From NCBI RefSeq assembly GCF_003933745.1, contig NZ_RSEB01000001.1, positions 987,405 through 1,051,404 on the forward strand: a stretch of 64,000 bases of DNA, given 5' to 3'. This DNA comes from Glycomyces terrestris (lineage in GTDB: Bacteria; Actinomycetota; Actinomycetes; Mycobacteriales; Micromonosporaceae). Position numbers and translations under genes: made by a program. How positions within the stretch are numbered: the stretch's first letter is position 1; the number at the start of each line of letters is the position of its first letter. Under the pieces are notes generated by a model. The model was not told the DNA's origin and ran no database searches. It saw nothing but the letters and a program-made list of their open reading frames with translations. Shown here piece after piece: positions 38,598 to 47,161 of the stretch.

Positions 38598-39905
38598 CTA
38601 GGCCCCGATCTCGGCGCTCAGCTGCTCCATGAACGCCGCGGTGCTCTCCTCGACGGTGGTCTGGCCGAAGATCAACGTCTCGAACACGCCGAGCATGATG
38701 TCGGCGGCGGTGCCCGAGCCGACCGGCGGCACGACCGGGCCCTCGCCCAGGTCGGGCGTGAGGTCGGCGATGTAGGACGCGGCCAGCGCCTGGTCCGGCG
38801 GCAGCTGCGGCAGGATGCGCTCGCGCTGGGCGGTGTTGGCCGGGAGGCCGCGGTCGCCGAGCATGAGGTCCAGGGACTCGTCGCTGTTGAGCAGGAAGTC
38901 GACGAGCTTCGCCGAAGCGGCCTGGTCGGAGGTGGTGCGCGAGATCGACCAGAACATGGCCGACTTCAGGTAGAGGCCGGGCTGGGAGCCCTCGCTCTCG
39001 CCGGGGACGCGCAGGAGCACCAGGTCGGAGCCGAGCACCGACTGGAGGGCGCCGATCTGGTTGGTCCAGTAGAACTCCGTGGCGCCGGTGCCGGTGGCGA
39101 GCGGAGCCTGGTCCTGGCCGGCGGCGAAGGACTCGACGATGGTGCTGGACTCGGGGATGGCCCCGGAGGCCTGCATGTCGAGGACCATCTGCCACCAGGC
39201 GTTCATGGTGCCCTCGGTGAAGCCGAGCTTGCCGTCGTCGGTGTAGAGGCTCTCGCCCTTCTGGCGCGCGAACACGTTGAACAGGGACTCGTTGCTGAAG
39301 GTGATGGCGGAGTTGCCGATCGCCGCGCCCGAGGCCGAGATGTCGGTGGTGAACTGCATGAAGTCGGCCCAGGTCCAGGTCTTGTCGTCGGGCATCGCGA
39401 CGCCGGCGGCCTCGACGAGCGCCGGGTTCACCACGAGGGTGAGGGCGTTGACGCCGGTGGGGATGCCGTAGGTCTTGCCGTCGAACCGGCCGGTCTGGAG
39501 CGTGCCCTCCTCGATGTTCGACAGGTCGATGCCGAGGTCGTCGAGGGCGAGGAGCGCGTTCTTGTCGGCGTAGTCGCGCAGGTAGCGGTCGTCCTGCTGG
39601 AGGACGTCGGGCGCGTTGTTGCCGGAGACCGAGACGTTCAGGGCGTCCCAGTAGGAGTCGAACTCGTTGGGGCTGGGCTTGATCGTGACGCCCTCGTTCT
39701 TGGCGAGGAAGGCGTCGATGATCTGCTGGGTGTACTCGTGGCGGGGGTCGGAGCCCCACCACCAGAAGTCCAGCTCGCCGTCGCCCTCTTCGGCGCCGCC
39801 GCCGTCGTTGCCGCAGGCCGCGAGGAGGGGGGCGGCCGCGGCGCCGAGGATGCCGGCTTTGGCGAGCGTCCTCCGCGAGACGCCCGAGGGGTTCGAGTTG
39901 CGCAT
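38598..39905 (-). CDS. Carbohydrate ABC transporter substrate-binding lipoprotein
   Basis: A 435-residue family 1 extracellular solute-binding protein. The Tat-type signal SRRTLAKAG and lipobox LLAAC predict an exported lipoprotein anchored at Cys ~31. The mature start has GELDFWWWGSDPRHEYTQQ, typical of sugar-binding members, followed by FDSYWDALNVSVSGNNAPDV and YGIPTGVNALTLVVNPAL. The aromatic-rich FWWWGSD region suits oligosaccharides. It is the third gene after the two permeases; no ATPase is encoded here, so a shared MsiK-like ATPase is likely. The sugar is unknown. Confidence 0.92.
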   Translation of the reverse strand: MRNSNPSGVSRRTLAKAGILGAAAAPLLAACGNDGGGAEEGDGELDFWWWGSDPRHEYTQQIIDAFLAKNEGVTIKPSPNEFDSYWDALNVSVSGNNAPDVLQQDDRYLRDYADKNALLALDDLGIDLSNIEEGTLQTGRFDGKTYGIPTGVNALTLVVNPALVEAAGVAMPDDKTWTWADFMQFTTDISASGAAIGNSAITFSNESLFNVFARQKGESLYTDDGKLGFTEGTMNAWWQMVLDMQASGAIPESSTIVESFAAGQDQAPLATGTGATEFYWTNQIGALQSVLGSDLVLLRVPGESEGSQPGLYLKSAMFWSISRTTSDQAASAKLVDFLLNSDESLDLMLGDRGLPANTAQRERILPQLPPDQALAASYIADLTPDLGEGPVVPPVGSGTAADIMLGVFETLIFGQTTVEESTAAFMEQLSAEIGA

Positions 39906-39949
39906 GCGTTCGTCCTTTCAGGACTCTGTGAGGGTTGTTGTGCCGGATG

Positions 39950-40834
39950 TTACTTGATGCCGGTGGTCGCGATCCCCCGGACGAGGTACCGCTGGCCGGC
40001 GAGGAAGAACCCGAAGATCGGGCCCAGGGCGACGATCGACATCGCGAAGAGCGCCCCCCAGTTGGTCGTGCCGGTGGAGTCCATGAACAGGCGCAGTGCC
40101 AGGGGCACGGTCTGGAGGTCCACGTCGCGCAGGTAGATCAGCTGGGAGTAGAAGTCGTTCCACGTCCAGATGAACGTGAAGATGGCGGTCGTCGCGAGCG
40201 CGGGCATGCACAGCGGCATGATGATCCGCAGGTAGGTGCCCCAGTAGCCGCAGCCGTCGATCGAGGCGGCCTCGTCCAGCTCGCGCGGCAGGCCGCGGAT
40301 GAACTGGACCATGAGGAACACGAAGAACGCGTCCGTGGCGAGGAGTTTGGGGACGATGAGCGGCCAGAACGTGTCGACCCAGCCGAGGTTGTTGAACAGG
40401 ATGTACTGCGGGATGATCACGACGTGGATCGGCAGCATGATGGTGCCGAGCATGACCGCGAAGAGCATGCCGCGCAAGGGGAACCGCAGCCGGGCGAAGG
40501 CGTAGGCGGCCATCGAGCAGGACACCAGGTTGCCGACGATGGAGCCGGCCACGATGACCATCGAGTTCCAGATGTACGTCTCGAAGGGGTGCGGCAGGGC
40601 GGTCCAGCCCTCGGCGTAGTTGCTCCACTCCCAGGTGTTCGGGAACAGGCCGGGGTCGGTGAAGATCTCGTCGAGCGGCTTGAAGCTGGCCGAGAGCATC
40701 CACAGCAGCGGGTAGATCATGACCATCGCGGCGACGGTCAGGAGCAGGTGGAAGACGAAGCGGCGCAGGCCGGTCGCGGGGCCGCGGCGGTCGCGGGTCG
40801 GGGCGGGGGCCGTCGTCTCAGTCATTGTCGCCAT
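39950..40834 (-). CDS. Carbohydrate ABC transporter permease (MalG type)
   Basis: A 294-residue inner-membrane subunit with six helices. The N-terminal helix LLLTVAAMVMIYPLLWMLSASF and the early KPLDEIFTDPGLFPNTWEWSNY are typical of the MalG class. The EAA loop that docks the ATPase reads ELDEAASIDGCGYWGTYLRI. It overlaps the upstream permease by 17 nt and ends 45 bp before the binding-protein gene. Confidence 0.94.
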   Translation of the reverse strand: MATMTETTAPAPTRDRRGPATGLRRFVFHLLLTVAAMVMIYPLLWMLSASFKPLDEIFTDPGLFPNTWEWSNYAEGWTALPHPFETYIWNSMVIVAGSIVGNLVSCSMAAYAFARLRFPLRGMLFAVMLGTIMLPIHVVIIPQYILFNNLGWVDTFWPLIVPKLLATDAFFVFLMVQFIRGLPRELDEAASIDGCGYWGTYLRIIMPLCMPALATTAIFTFIWTWNDFYSQLIYLRDVDLQTVPLALRLFMDSTGTTNWGALFAMSIVALGPIFGFFLAGQRYLVRGIATTGIK

Positions 40835-41807
40835 AGAACACCCAGAATTTCGACATGAGGAAGTTGAGCGCGGTGAAGATCGCGATGATGGCCAGGAGCA
40901 GCCAGGCGATGGCCGAGGCGTAGCCCATGTCGAACTGGGTGAAGCCCTGGTCGTAGAGGTACAGCGTCAGGAACATGGTGGAGTCGGCCGGGCCGCCCTT
41001 GCCGCTGGAGATGATGAACGCCTGGGTGAACGACTGGAACGAGTTGATGATCTGGAGCACCAGGTTGAAGAAGATGATGGGGGTCAGGAGCGGGATGGTG
41101 ACGCTCCAGAACCGGCGCAGCGGGCCGGCGCCGTCGACCTTGGCCGCCTCGTAGTACATGGCGGGGATCTGGCGCAGGCCGGCGAGGAAGATGATCATCG
41201 GCGAGCCGAACGTCCACACGTGCAGCACGATGAGGGTGCCGAGGGCGTAGTCGGGGTGGGAGACCCAGCCCTCGCCCTGGATGCCGAAGATCGCGAGCAC
41301 CTGGTTGACCAGGCCCTCGGTGCCGAAGATCTGGCGCCACATGATGGCGATGGCCACCGAGCCGCCGAGCAGCGAGGGCAGGTAGAACACCGAGCGGTAG
41401 AACGACATGCCGCGCAGGCCGCGGTCGAGGACGATCGCGAGGAGGAGCGCGGCCCCGAGCTGGAGCGGCACCGACACGAAGGTGTAGACCGCGGTGACCT
41501 TGATGGCGTTGGCGAGCCGCGGGTCCTCGAGCATCCGGGCGTAGTTCTCGCCGCCGACCCATTCGCCGTAGCCGAGGCTGTAGTCGGTGAACGAGAGGTA
41601 GAACGAGGCGACCATGGGCCCGATGGTGATGGCGAGCAGGCCGAGGATCCAGGGCGACATGAAGCTCAGGGCGGCCCAGCGCTCGCGGGTGCGGATCGTC
41701 CCGCGGCCCCGGTTCGGGGCCGGGCGCTTCGCGGGGGCCGCGGGCTCGGGCGGTGGGCCCGAGCTGCGCTGCTTCGGGCGCACCACAGCGACATCGTTGT
41801 CGGTCAT
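40818..41807 (-). CDS. Carbohydrate ABC transporter permease (MalF type)
   Basis: A 329-residue first gene of the sugar importer operon. A Pro/Arg-rich cytoplasmic tail (~1-40) precedes six helices: ALSFMSPWILGLLAITIGPM, FVSVPLQLGAALLLAIVLD and others. The EAA loop reads YYEAAKVDGAGPLRRFWSVT. GAAAGG lies ~10 nt before ATG 41807. A strong promoter with an embedded LacI-type operator is 46-74 bp upstream. Confidence 0.94.
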   Translation of the reverse strand: MTDNDVAVVRPKQRSSGPPPEPAAPAKRPAPNRGRGTIRTRERWAALSFMSPWILGLLAITIGPMVASFYLSFTDYSLGYGEWVGGENYARMLEDPRLANAIKVTAVYTFVSVPLQLGAALLLAIVLDRGLRGMSFYRSVFYLPSLLGGSVAIAIMWRQIFGTEGLVNQVLAIFGIQGEGWVSHPDYALGTLIVLHVWTFGSPMIIFLAGLRQIPAMYYEAAKVDGAGPLRRFWSVTIPLLTPIIFFNLVLQIINSFQSFTQAFIISSGKGGPADSTMFLTLYLYDQGFTQFDMGYASAIAWLLLAIIAIFTALNFLMSKFWVFYGDND

Positions 41808-41852
41808 AGGGTATTGGGACCTTTCGGAGGGGGTTGGCTCCTAGATCACATC

Positions 41853-41881
41853 AATCTATGCAACCGCTTGCCTAAAGTCAA
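41853..41881 (-). promoter_or_regulatory. Sugar-operon promoter with LacI/GalR-type operator in the spacer
   Basis: Reading the minus strand: -35 TTGACT (41881-41876), 17-nt spacer, -10 TAGATT (41858-41853). The spacer holds GCAAGCGGTTGC (41871-41860), a dyad of the GCAA-N4-TTGC class bound by LacI/GalR repressors. A bound repressor would cover the polymerase site directly. No lacI-type gene is in the window. Confidence 0.8.
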
Positions 41882-41978
41882 TGGCTCAACTTAAATTCTT
41901 GGATATTGTTCGCGGCGCGGCCTGCGGCCGGGGGCATTCCGGGCCGCCGTTCACCGCCGTCCCACCGGCAACGGGAAC

Positions 41979-42009
41979 GGGCCCGCCCGGCGGTGCGCCG
42001 GGCGGGCCC
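41979..42009 (-). terminator. Perfect 14-bp hairpin after the MMPL gene
   Basis: Arms 41979-41992 and 41996-42009, loop GTG, 17 bp beyond the MMPL stop. No U-tract. Confidence 0.75.
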
Positions 42010-42025
42010 TGGTTTCCTGTGGCGG

Positions 42026-44206
42026 TCAGGCGTTGACGGGAGTGCGCTCCGGCGCGGCGGGCGCCTCGTCGGACTCCTTGATCCCGTACTTGGCGTAGAG
42101 CTTCCCGAGCGGGCCGGGGACCCACCAGTTGGCGCGGCCGAGCAGGCGCATCGTGGCGGGGACGAGGAGCATCCGGACCACGGTGGCGTCGAGGAAGATC
42201 GCGATCGCCATGCCGAGGCCGATCATCTTCATGAACGTGATGCCGCTGAAGGCGAAGGCGCCGACCACCACGATGAGGATGGCCGCGGCGGCGGTGATGA
42301 TCGAGCCGGTCGACTGCATGCCGCGCAGGACGGCGGTGCGGTTGTCGGCCCCGCGGTCCCACTCCTCGCGGACCCGCGAGAGCAGGAAGACCTCGTAGTC
42401 GGTGGCGAGCGCGAACAGCAGGGCGATCATGAGCAGCAGGTTCGACGGGTCGATATAGCCCGAGGGCGTGAAGTCGAGGACGCCGGAGAGGTGGCCTTCC
42501 TGGAAGATCCACACCACGACGCCGAGCGCGGCCCCGAGCGAGACGGCGTTCATCAGGACCGCCTTGATCGGCAGCAGGATCGAGCCGAAGGCGAGGAACA
42601 GCACGACCATGGTGACGATGACGATGTAGCCGAGCATGTAGGGCAGGCCGTCGCCGATCGCCTCGAGCATGTCGACGCGGTCGGAGGCGCCGCCGGTGAT
42701 GTACAGCTCGGCGCCGTCCACGTCGATGGCGCGCGCGTCCTCGATGAGCCCGCGCGCGTCGGCGCTGAAGGGGTCGAGGTCGTAGTGGACGTCGAACAGG
42801 ACCGCGTCGCCGGTCGGCGCGGCGGCCGGCCGCACGGCGTCGACGTGGTCGAGCGCTTCGAGCTCGGCCTGGGCCGCGGCGGCCGCGGCCTCGTCGCCGG
42901 CGACCATGACCTGGAACTGCTCCTGGTCGCCGCCGGGGAAGTCCGCGGCAATCGTCTCGGTGACCACGCGCGACTCGGCGTCCTCGGGCATGTCGCGCTC
43001 GTCGACGCCGCCGAAGGCCATGTCGAGCATGGGGCTGGCGAGCAGGGCCATGAAGGCGAGGACCGGGAGCAGCACGAGCACGGGGCGGCGCATGACGCCG
43101 GCCGCGAGCGAGTGCCAGAAGCCGGTGTCGGTCTTGGCCTGCGCGTCGCGGCGCCAGGGGAGGCGGCCCTTGTCGACGCGGTGGCCGAGGAGGTAGAGCA
43201 CGGCGGGCAGGGCCACGAGCGCGGCGAGCATGGCGACGCCGACGGCGGACATGACGCCGTACGCGATGCCGTGCAGGAACGGCACGTCGACCAGGAGGAG
43301 CCCGCCCATGGACAGGACGATGATGAGGCCCGAGACCATGACGGTGCGCCCGGCGGTGGCGACGGTGTTCATCGTGGCGGTGCGCTTGTCGCGGCCCTGC
43401 GCGAGCTCCTCGCGGAAGCGGCGCAGTACGAACAGCGAGTAGTCGATGGACATGCCGAGGCCGATGATGGTGATGACGTTGGCGGCGAAGACCGAGACGT
43501 CGGTGAACTCGGTGATGACGCGGGTGACCGCGAAGCCGCCGAGGATCGACATGCCGCCGATGAGCAGCGGCAGCGAGGCGGCCACGAGGGCGCCGAAGAC
43601 CAGGATCATGATGAGCAGCAGGATCGGCATCGAAATCATCTCGGCGATCTCGAGGTCGTGCTGCACCTGCTCGTTCAGGTCGGCGAAGACGGCGGCGCCG
43701 CCGCCGAGGCTGACCTCCAGGCCGGAGGACTCGGCCGCGTCGCGCAGCTCCTCCTCGATCAGGGTGAACTCGTTCGCGCGGTCCTCCGCGGAGGAGCCGG
43801 CGAGCGAGACCGGCACGATGAGGGCGTGCCCGTCCTCGGAGGCGAGGCCGGCGGCCTGCTCGGGGGCGGCGGCGAGGACCTCGTAGTAGGAGTCGGCGCC
43901 CTCGACGCCGTCGATGCCGCGGATGTCCTCCACCGCACCGGTGACGCCGGAGGCGAACGCCTCGTCGTCCACGGTGAGGTCGTCGGACGCGAACAGGACC
44001 ACGACCTCGGCGCCGATGGAGCCGAACTCGTCCTCGATCGCCTCGGCGTCGCGGACGGAGCGGGCGTCCTGGGAGACGTAGCCGCCGTCGGTGAACTCGT
44101 CGAAGACGCCGAGGCCCCAGGTGGCGCCGACGGCGAAGACGGCCGCGACGCCGGCCAGGATCACCCAGCGCGCTTTGATGACCGCGCGGCCAATCAGGGA
44201 ATACAT
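42026..44206 (-). CDS. MMPL/RND family transporter
   Basis: A 726-residue membrane exporter with two MMPL halves, each one helix, an external domain, then five helices. ILAGVAAVFAVGATWGLGVF is helix 1. The proton-relay-type sequence IIGLGMSIDYSLFVLRRFREEL lies in the first half and LLFALATDYEVFLLSRVREEW in the second. The external loops are acidic. It would export lipids or drugs with proton drive. It is transcribed divergently from a TetR-type gene across a 169-bp region with overlapping promoters, which suggests repression by that regulator. Confidence 0.94.
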   Translation of the reverse strand: MYSLIGRAVIKARWVILAGVAAVFAVGATWGLGVFDEFTDGGYVSQDARSVRDAEAIEDEFGSIGAEVVVLFASDDLTVDDEAFASGVTGAVEDIRGIDGVEGADSYYEVLAAAPEQAAGLASEDGHALIVPVSLAGSSAEDRANEFTLIEEELRDAAESSGLEVSLGGGAAVFADLNEQVQHDLEIAEMISMPILLLIMILVFGALVAASLPLLIGGMSILGGFAVTRVITEFTDVSVFAANVITIIGLGMSIDYSLFVLRRFREELAQGRDKRTATMNTVATAGRTVMVSGLIIVLSMGGLLLVDVPFLHGIAYGVMSAVGVAMLAALVALPAVLYLLGHRVDKGRLPWRRDAQAKTDTGFWHSLAAGVMRRPVLVLLPVLAFMALLASPMLDMAFGGVDERDMPEDAESRVVTETIAADFPGGDQEQFQVMVAGDEAAAAAAQAELEALDHVDAVRPAAAPTGDAVLFDVHYDLDPFSADARGLIEDARAIDVDGAELYITGGASDRVDMLEAIGDGLPYMLGYIVIVTMVVLFLAFGSILLPIKAVLMNAVSLGAALGVVVWIFQEGHLSGVLDFTPSGYIDPSNLLLMIALLFALATDYEVFLLSRVREEWDRGADNRTAVLRGMQSTGSIITAAAAILIVVVGAFAFSGITFMKMIGLGMAIAIFLDATVVRMLLVPATMRLLGRANWWVPGPLGKLYAKYGIKESDEAPAAPERTPVNA

Positions 44207-44285
44207 GGATTTCTCCTATGGGTGTTCAAGCGGAGAGGAAGACTGCGACCGCTGGTGCCGACGACTCCGACGGCGGTACGATGTA

Positions 44286-44350
44286 AGCGTTGATCATTTA
44301 GCTAACGCTGTTTACTCTAATGAACGCCCCTCATAGAGTCAACGGCGTTA
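44286..44350. promoter_or_regulatory. Back-to-back promoters and inverted repeats between MMPL and TetR genes
   Basis: Minus strand: TTGACT (44342-44337), 17-nt spacer, TAGAGT (44319-44314). Plus strand: TTGATC (44290-44295), 17-nt spacer, TACTCT (44313-44318). The two -10 elements overlap almost completely. Inverted repeats AGCGTT-N12-AACGCT (44286-44309) and AACGCC-N15-GGCGTT (44323-44349) flank them and are candidate TetR operators. Confidence 0.7.
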
Positions 44351-44375
44351 ACTAACTTGTAAGCAGAGGAGAGCA

Positions 44376-45146
44376 GTGACTTCCAACACCGCGGGTGGCC
44401 CGACCCGTCGCGAGCGAATGCGCGCCGAGACCATCGCCGAGATCAAGGCGAGCGCCCGGAGGCAGCTCCAGGAGCGCGGCCCGAGCGGGATCTCGCTCCG
44501 CGCGATCGCCCGCGAGGTGGGAGTCACGCCGGCGGCCCTGTACCGGTACTTCGACAGCCTCGACGCCCTGCTCGTCGCCATCTGCTGCGACCTCTACGAC
44601 GAACTTATCGCCAGCACCGCGGCCGCCATGGACGCGTACCCCGCCGACGCGCACCTCGAACGGATGAAGTCCTGGATCTGGTCCTTCCGGTCCTGGGCCG
44701 TGTCCAACCGGCGCGAGTTCGAGCTCATGCTCTCCTACCCGGAGGGCGGCTCGGCGATGGCGATCGACGGCCGCCGGCTCGGGGAGGCCGTCGAGGACGT
44801 CGACCCGGTGACCCTGAAGTCCCTGGAGCACTCGCAGATGTGCGGGCGGGAGCTGGCGAAGTTCTACCGCCGGGTCGAGGCCGGCGAGGTCGAGTCGGCC
44901 AACCCCGTCGAGATCCCCCCGCTCTCCGAGGCGCTCCAGGCCGAGCTGATGGAGAAGTGCGCCGCGTTCATCGTGGGCGAGCCGCTGCCGCTGTCGTGGA
45001 TCTTCACCTTCACCTCCGGCTGGGTGCGGGTGTTCGGCCTGGTCGTGATGGAGGCGTTCGGATCACTGCCGGTGCAGGAGAACATCGACGAGTTCTACAA
45101 GACGCAGATCGTCTCGGTCATGCGCGAGTTCGGGATCGGCGAGTAG
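44376..45146 (+). CDS. TetR-family transcriptional regulator
   Basis: A 256-residue regulator from GTG 44376 with GAGGAG 4 nt upstream. The HTH domain is canonical: TIAEIKASARRQLQERGPSGISLRAIAREVGVTPAALYRYFDSLDALLVA in its first 75 residues. The ligand-binding half is of the WHG-type C-terminal class found in actinobacterial TetR proteins (RSWAVSNRREFELMLSYP, EKCAAFIVGEPLPLSW). It is divergent from, and presumably controls, the MMPL exporter and itself through the inverted repeats upstream. Confidence 0.93.
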   Translation: MTSNTAGGPTRRERMRAETIAEIKASARRQLQERGPSGISLRAIAREVGVTPAALYRYFDSLDALLVAICCDLYDELIASTAAAMDAYPADAHLERMKSWIWSFRSWAVSNRREFELMLSYPEGGSAMAIDGRRLGEAVEDVDPVTLKSLEHSQMCGRELAKFYRRVEAGEVESANPVEIPPLSEALQAELMEKCAAFIVGEPLPLSWIFTFTSGWVRVFGLVVMEAFGSLPVQENIDEFYKTQIVSVMREFGIGE

Positions 45147-45153
45147 GGACGGC

Positions 45154-45185
45154 GACGGGCCCGGACGAGAGCGTCCGGGCCCGTC
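45154..45185. terminator. Perfect 14-bp bidirectional hairpin
   Basis: Arms 45154-45167 and 45172-45185, loop AGAG, between the convergent TetR and MBL-Rieske genes (stops at 45146 and 45194). Confidence 0.8.
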
Positions 45186-45193
45186 GGTTCGCG

Positions 45194-46756
45194 TCAGTTC
45201 GCGGCCGCCTCGGCGGGGCAGCTCCGGATGTCGTGGCCGACCGAGGTCATGCACTTGCCGGACTTGAGGTTCCACTTCCAGCCGTGCATCTGGCAGGTGA
45301 GGACGCCGTCCTCGATCTTCCCGAAGACCGACAGGTCGGCCTTGAGGTGCGGGCAGCGGCGCTGGAACTGCCAGCCGTTCATGACGATGTCCTCGTCGTC
45401 GGGGCGCTGCTCGGCGTACCAGCCCTCGGCGTACTGGAGGCGCTCCTCGGAGAGGCACTTGAAGAACGCGTACACGTACTCGTTGTACTGGCCGATGCGC
45501 GCGGCGGTGAAGCGGCAGGACAGGAACAGCGAGTTGACCCAGTCGACCTCGCGGATGTGGAGCAGGTGCTCGATGAGGCGCCGCTCGGTGCGGAACCGGT
45601 AGCGGACCTTGCCCCCGTCGTCGGGGTGGATCTTGCGTTCGAGGAAGTCGAACACGATCGACTCCACGACCTCGTCGGAGTCGGGCGCGGTCAGGTCGAA
45701 GCGGACGGGCCCGCCGATGCCGGTGGCGATGTGCTCGGCGGAGGCCATGAGCGGCTCGATGCGCTCGCGCAGGGTCTCCAGGACGTCGATCTCGGGGTGG
45801 GACCAGGACGCCTTCTCGGCCGCGATGCGCGGCTGCATGCGCTCCTTGAACTCGTCGAGGTGCTGCTTCTTGTTGGCGAACCACTCGCGGAGGTCGTCCA
45901 CGGGGTGCTCGACCGAGCCGCGGCCGTCGGCGAAGACCTCGGCGACGGAGCCGGGCAGCAGGATGATGTTGTTGTCGTGCCCCTGCTGCTCGAGCCACTG
46001 CACGTACGCCATCTGGTCGGGGAAGATGTTCCCCTCGTCGCCGAAGACGTCGTTGAACGGGTAGAGCGCGTCGTCGAGGAAGCAGGGCGGGCCGGCGATC
46101 GGGAAGACCCAGTCGCCCTGGACGTCGTCGATGTAGCGCAGCGAGCGGTCGAAGCCGCGCTCGCGCTTCTGCTTCCCGAAGGCGCGCTTGGCGTTGTCGG
46201 GCAGCTCGTACACCATCGGGAACCAGATCGCGCCGGAGAACTGGAGCAGGTGGGCGTGGATCTTCCCGTGCTGGAGGAACACGCTCATGTCGGTGGGGCG
46301 GGCGTCGTTCTGGTTGAGCAGGCGGGTGCCGTCGGCGTCCTCGACCCACAGCGAGGAGTCGCCGATGGGGCCGTCGGTGGGGCTGGTGAGCGCCTGGATC
46401 ATGACCTTGACGCCGCCGGGGAGCTCCACGATCTCCTCGGAGACGGTCTTGATGAACTTGTGGAAGCCCAGGGCGCGCAGCTCGGACTCGAGCTCGGAGG
46501 TGGGGTACTCGGGCAGCAGGACCGTCGTGTCCTTGCTGATGTGCTTGGTGAGGTGCTCCTCGTCGAAGTGGTCGCGGTGCAGGTGCGAGACGTACAGGTA
46601 GTCGGCCTGCCCGAGGGCGTCCCAGTCCAGCCGCGAGTTGTCGGGGAAGGGGAACCACGACGCGAAGTAGGCGGGGTTCACCCAGGGGTCGCACAGGATC
46701 GAACCCGCGGCGGTCTCGATGAACATGCTGGCGTGGCCGGTACCGGTGATTCGCAC
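45194..46756 (-). CDS. Metallo-beta-lactamase fold protein with C-terminal Rieske domain
   Basis: A 520-residue protein. GTG 46756 (VRITGTGHASMFIETAAGS) is preferred: AAGGG lies ~6 nt upstream and it aligns with MBL-fold starts; ATG 46774 is an alternative. Residues ~1-230 form the MBL domain, with the metal motif SHLHRDHFDEEHL (HxHxDH). A helical middle (~260-420) follows. Near the C-terminus is a Rieske [2Fe-2S] site: RRCPH, 17 residues, then CQMHGW. The pairing recalls CMP-N-acetylneuraminate hydroxylase (CMAH), which has its Rieske domain at the other end. It could be an oxygenase or a metal-dependent hydrolase; the substrate is unknown. Confidence 0.85.
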   Translation of the reverse strand: MRITGTGHASMFIETAAGSILCDPWVNPAYFASWFPFPDNSRLDWDALGQADYLYVSHLHRDHFDEEHLTKHISKDTTVLLPEYPTSELESELRALGFHKFIKTVSEEIVELPGGVKVMIQALTSPTDGPIGDSSLWVEDADGTRLLNQNDARPTDMSVFLQHGKIHAHLLQFSGAIWFPMVYELPDNAKRAFGKQKRERGFDRSLRYIDDVQGDWVFPIAGPPCFLDDALYPFNDVFGDEGNIFPDQMAYVQWLEQQGHDNNIILLPGSVAEVFADGRGSVEHPVDDLREWFANKKQHLDEFKERMQPRIAAEKASWSHPEIDVLETLRERIEPLMASAEHIATGIGGPVRFDLTAPDSDEVVESIVFDFLERKIHPDDGGKVRYRFRTERRLIEHLLHIREVDWVNSLFLSCRFTAARIGQYNEYVYAFFKCLSEERLQYAEGWYAEQRPDDEDIVMNGWQFQRRCPHLKADLSVFGKIEDGVLTCQMHGWKWNLKSGKCMTSVGHDIRSCPAEAAAN

Positions 46757-46884
46757 GGTTACCCTTCCGGACATGGGGACGACGACGGATCCAGCCTACA
46801 AGTCACAGCGCAGGCGGGGCCGGGACGCCGTCGCTTGTGGCGTGGGAGACTGTTCCGGTCAATCGAGTGGTTGGAGGAACCCGC

Positions 46885-47103
46885 ATGGCTGCCGAAGAGC
46901 AGATTCTCTCGCCCGATCAGCGCAAGCCGACCAGCCGCAAGGCCCTCTACTCGGCGCTGACCGTCGGCATCGTCATCAACCTGGCGTACCTGTTCGGCAA
47001 CCACCAGGGCTGGGTGGAGGACGTGTTCCTCCTCCTCACCGCCGGCGTCCTGCTGGCGATCATCGTCACCGACGCCTGGCTGGTCAAGGCCGGCCTGCGC
47101 TAG
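46885..47103 (+). CDS. Small two-helix membrane protein (72 aa)
   Basis: ATG 46885 (MAAEEQILSPDQRKPTSRKA) follows GGAGG by ~6 nt; the frame extends 16 codons upstream without a site. Two hydrophobic helices lie at ~24-40 (LYSALTVGIVINLAYLFG) and ~48-66 (VFLLLTAGVLLAIIVTDAWL). The N-terminus is polar with a Lys/Arg patch before helix 1. I do not recognise the family firmly. It is a single gene ended by a strong hairpin and convergent with the DivIVA gene. Confidence 0.78.
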   Translation: MAAEEQILSPDQRKPTSRKALYSALTVGIVINLAYLFGNHQGWVEDVFLLLTAGVLLAIIVTDAWLVKAGLR

Positions 47104-47116
47104 CCCGAAGACCAAG

Positions 47117-47147
47117 AGGGGCCGGACCGCGACGCGGTCCGGCCCCT
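47117..47147. terminator. Perfect 14-bp bidirectional hairpin
   Basis: Arms 47117-47130 and 47134-47147, loop GAC, between the stops of two convergent genes (47103 and 47162). Confidence 0.8.
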
Positions 47148-47161
47148 GTCGTCTTGCGCCG

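Noticed and set aside
38598..41807. Complete ABC importer including ATPase
   Set aside because: Only two permeases and the binding protein are encoded; no sugar-type ATPase gene is adjacent.
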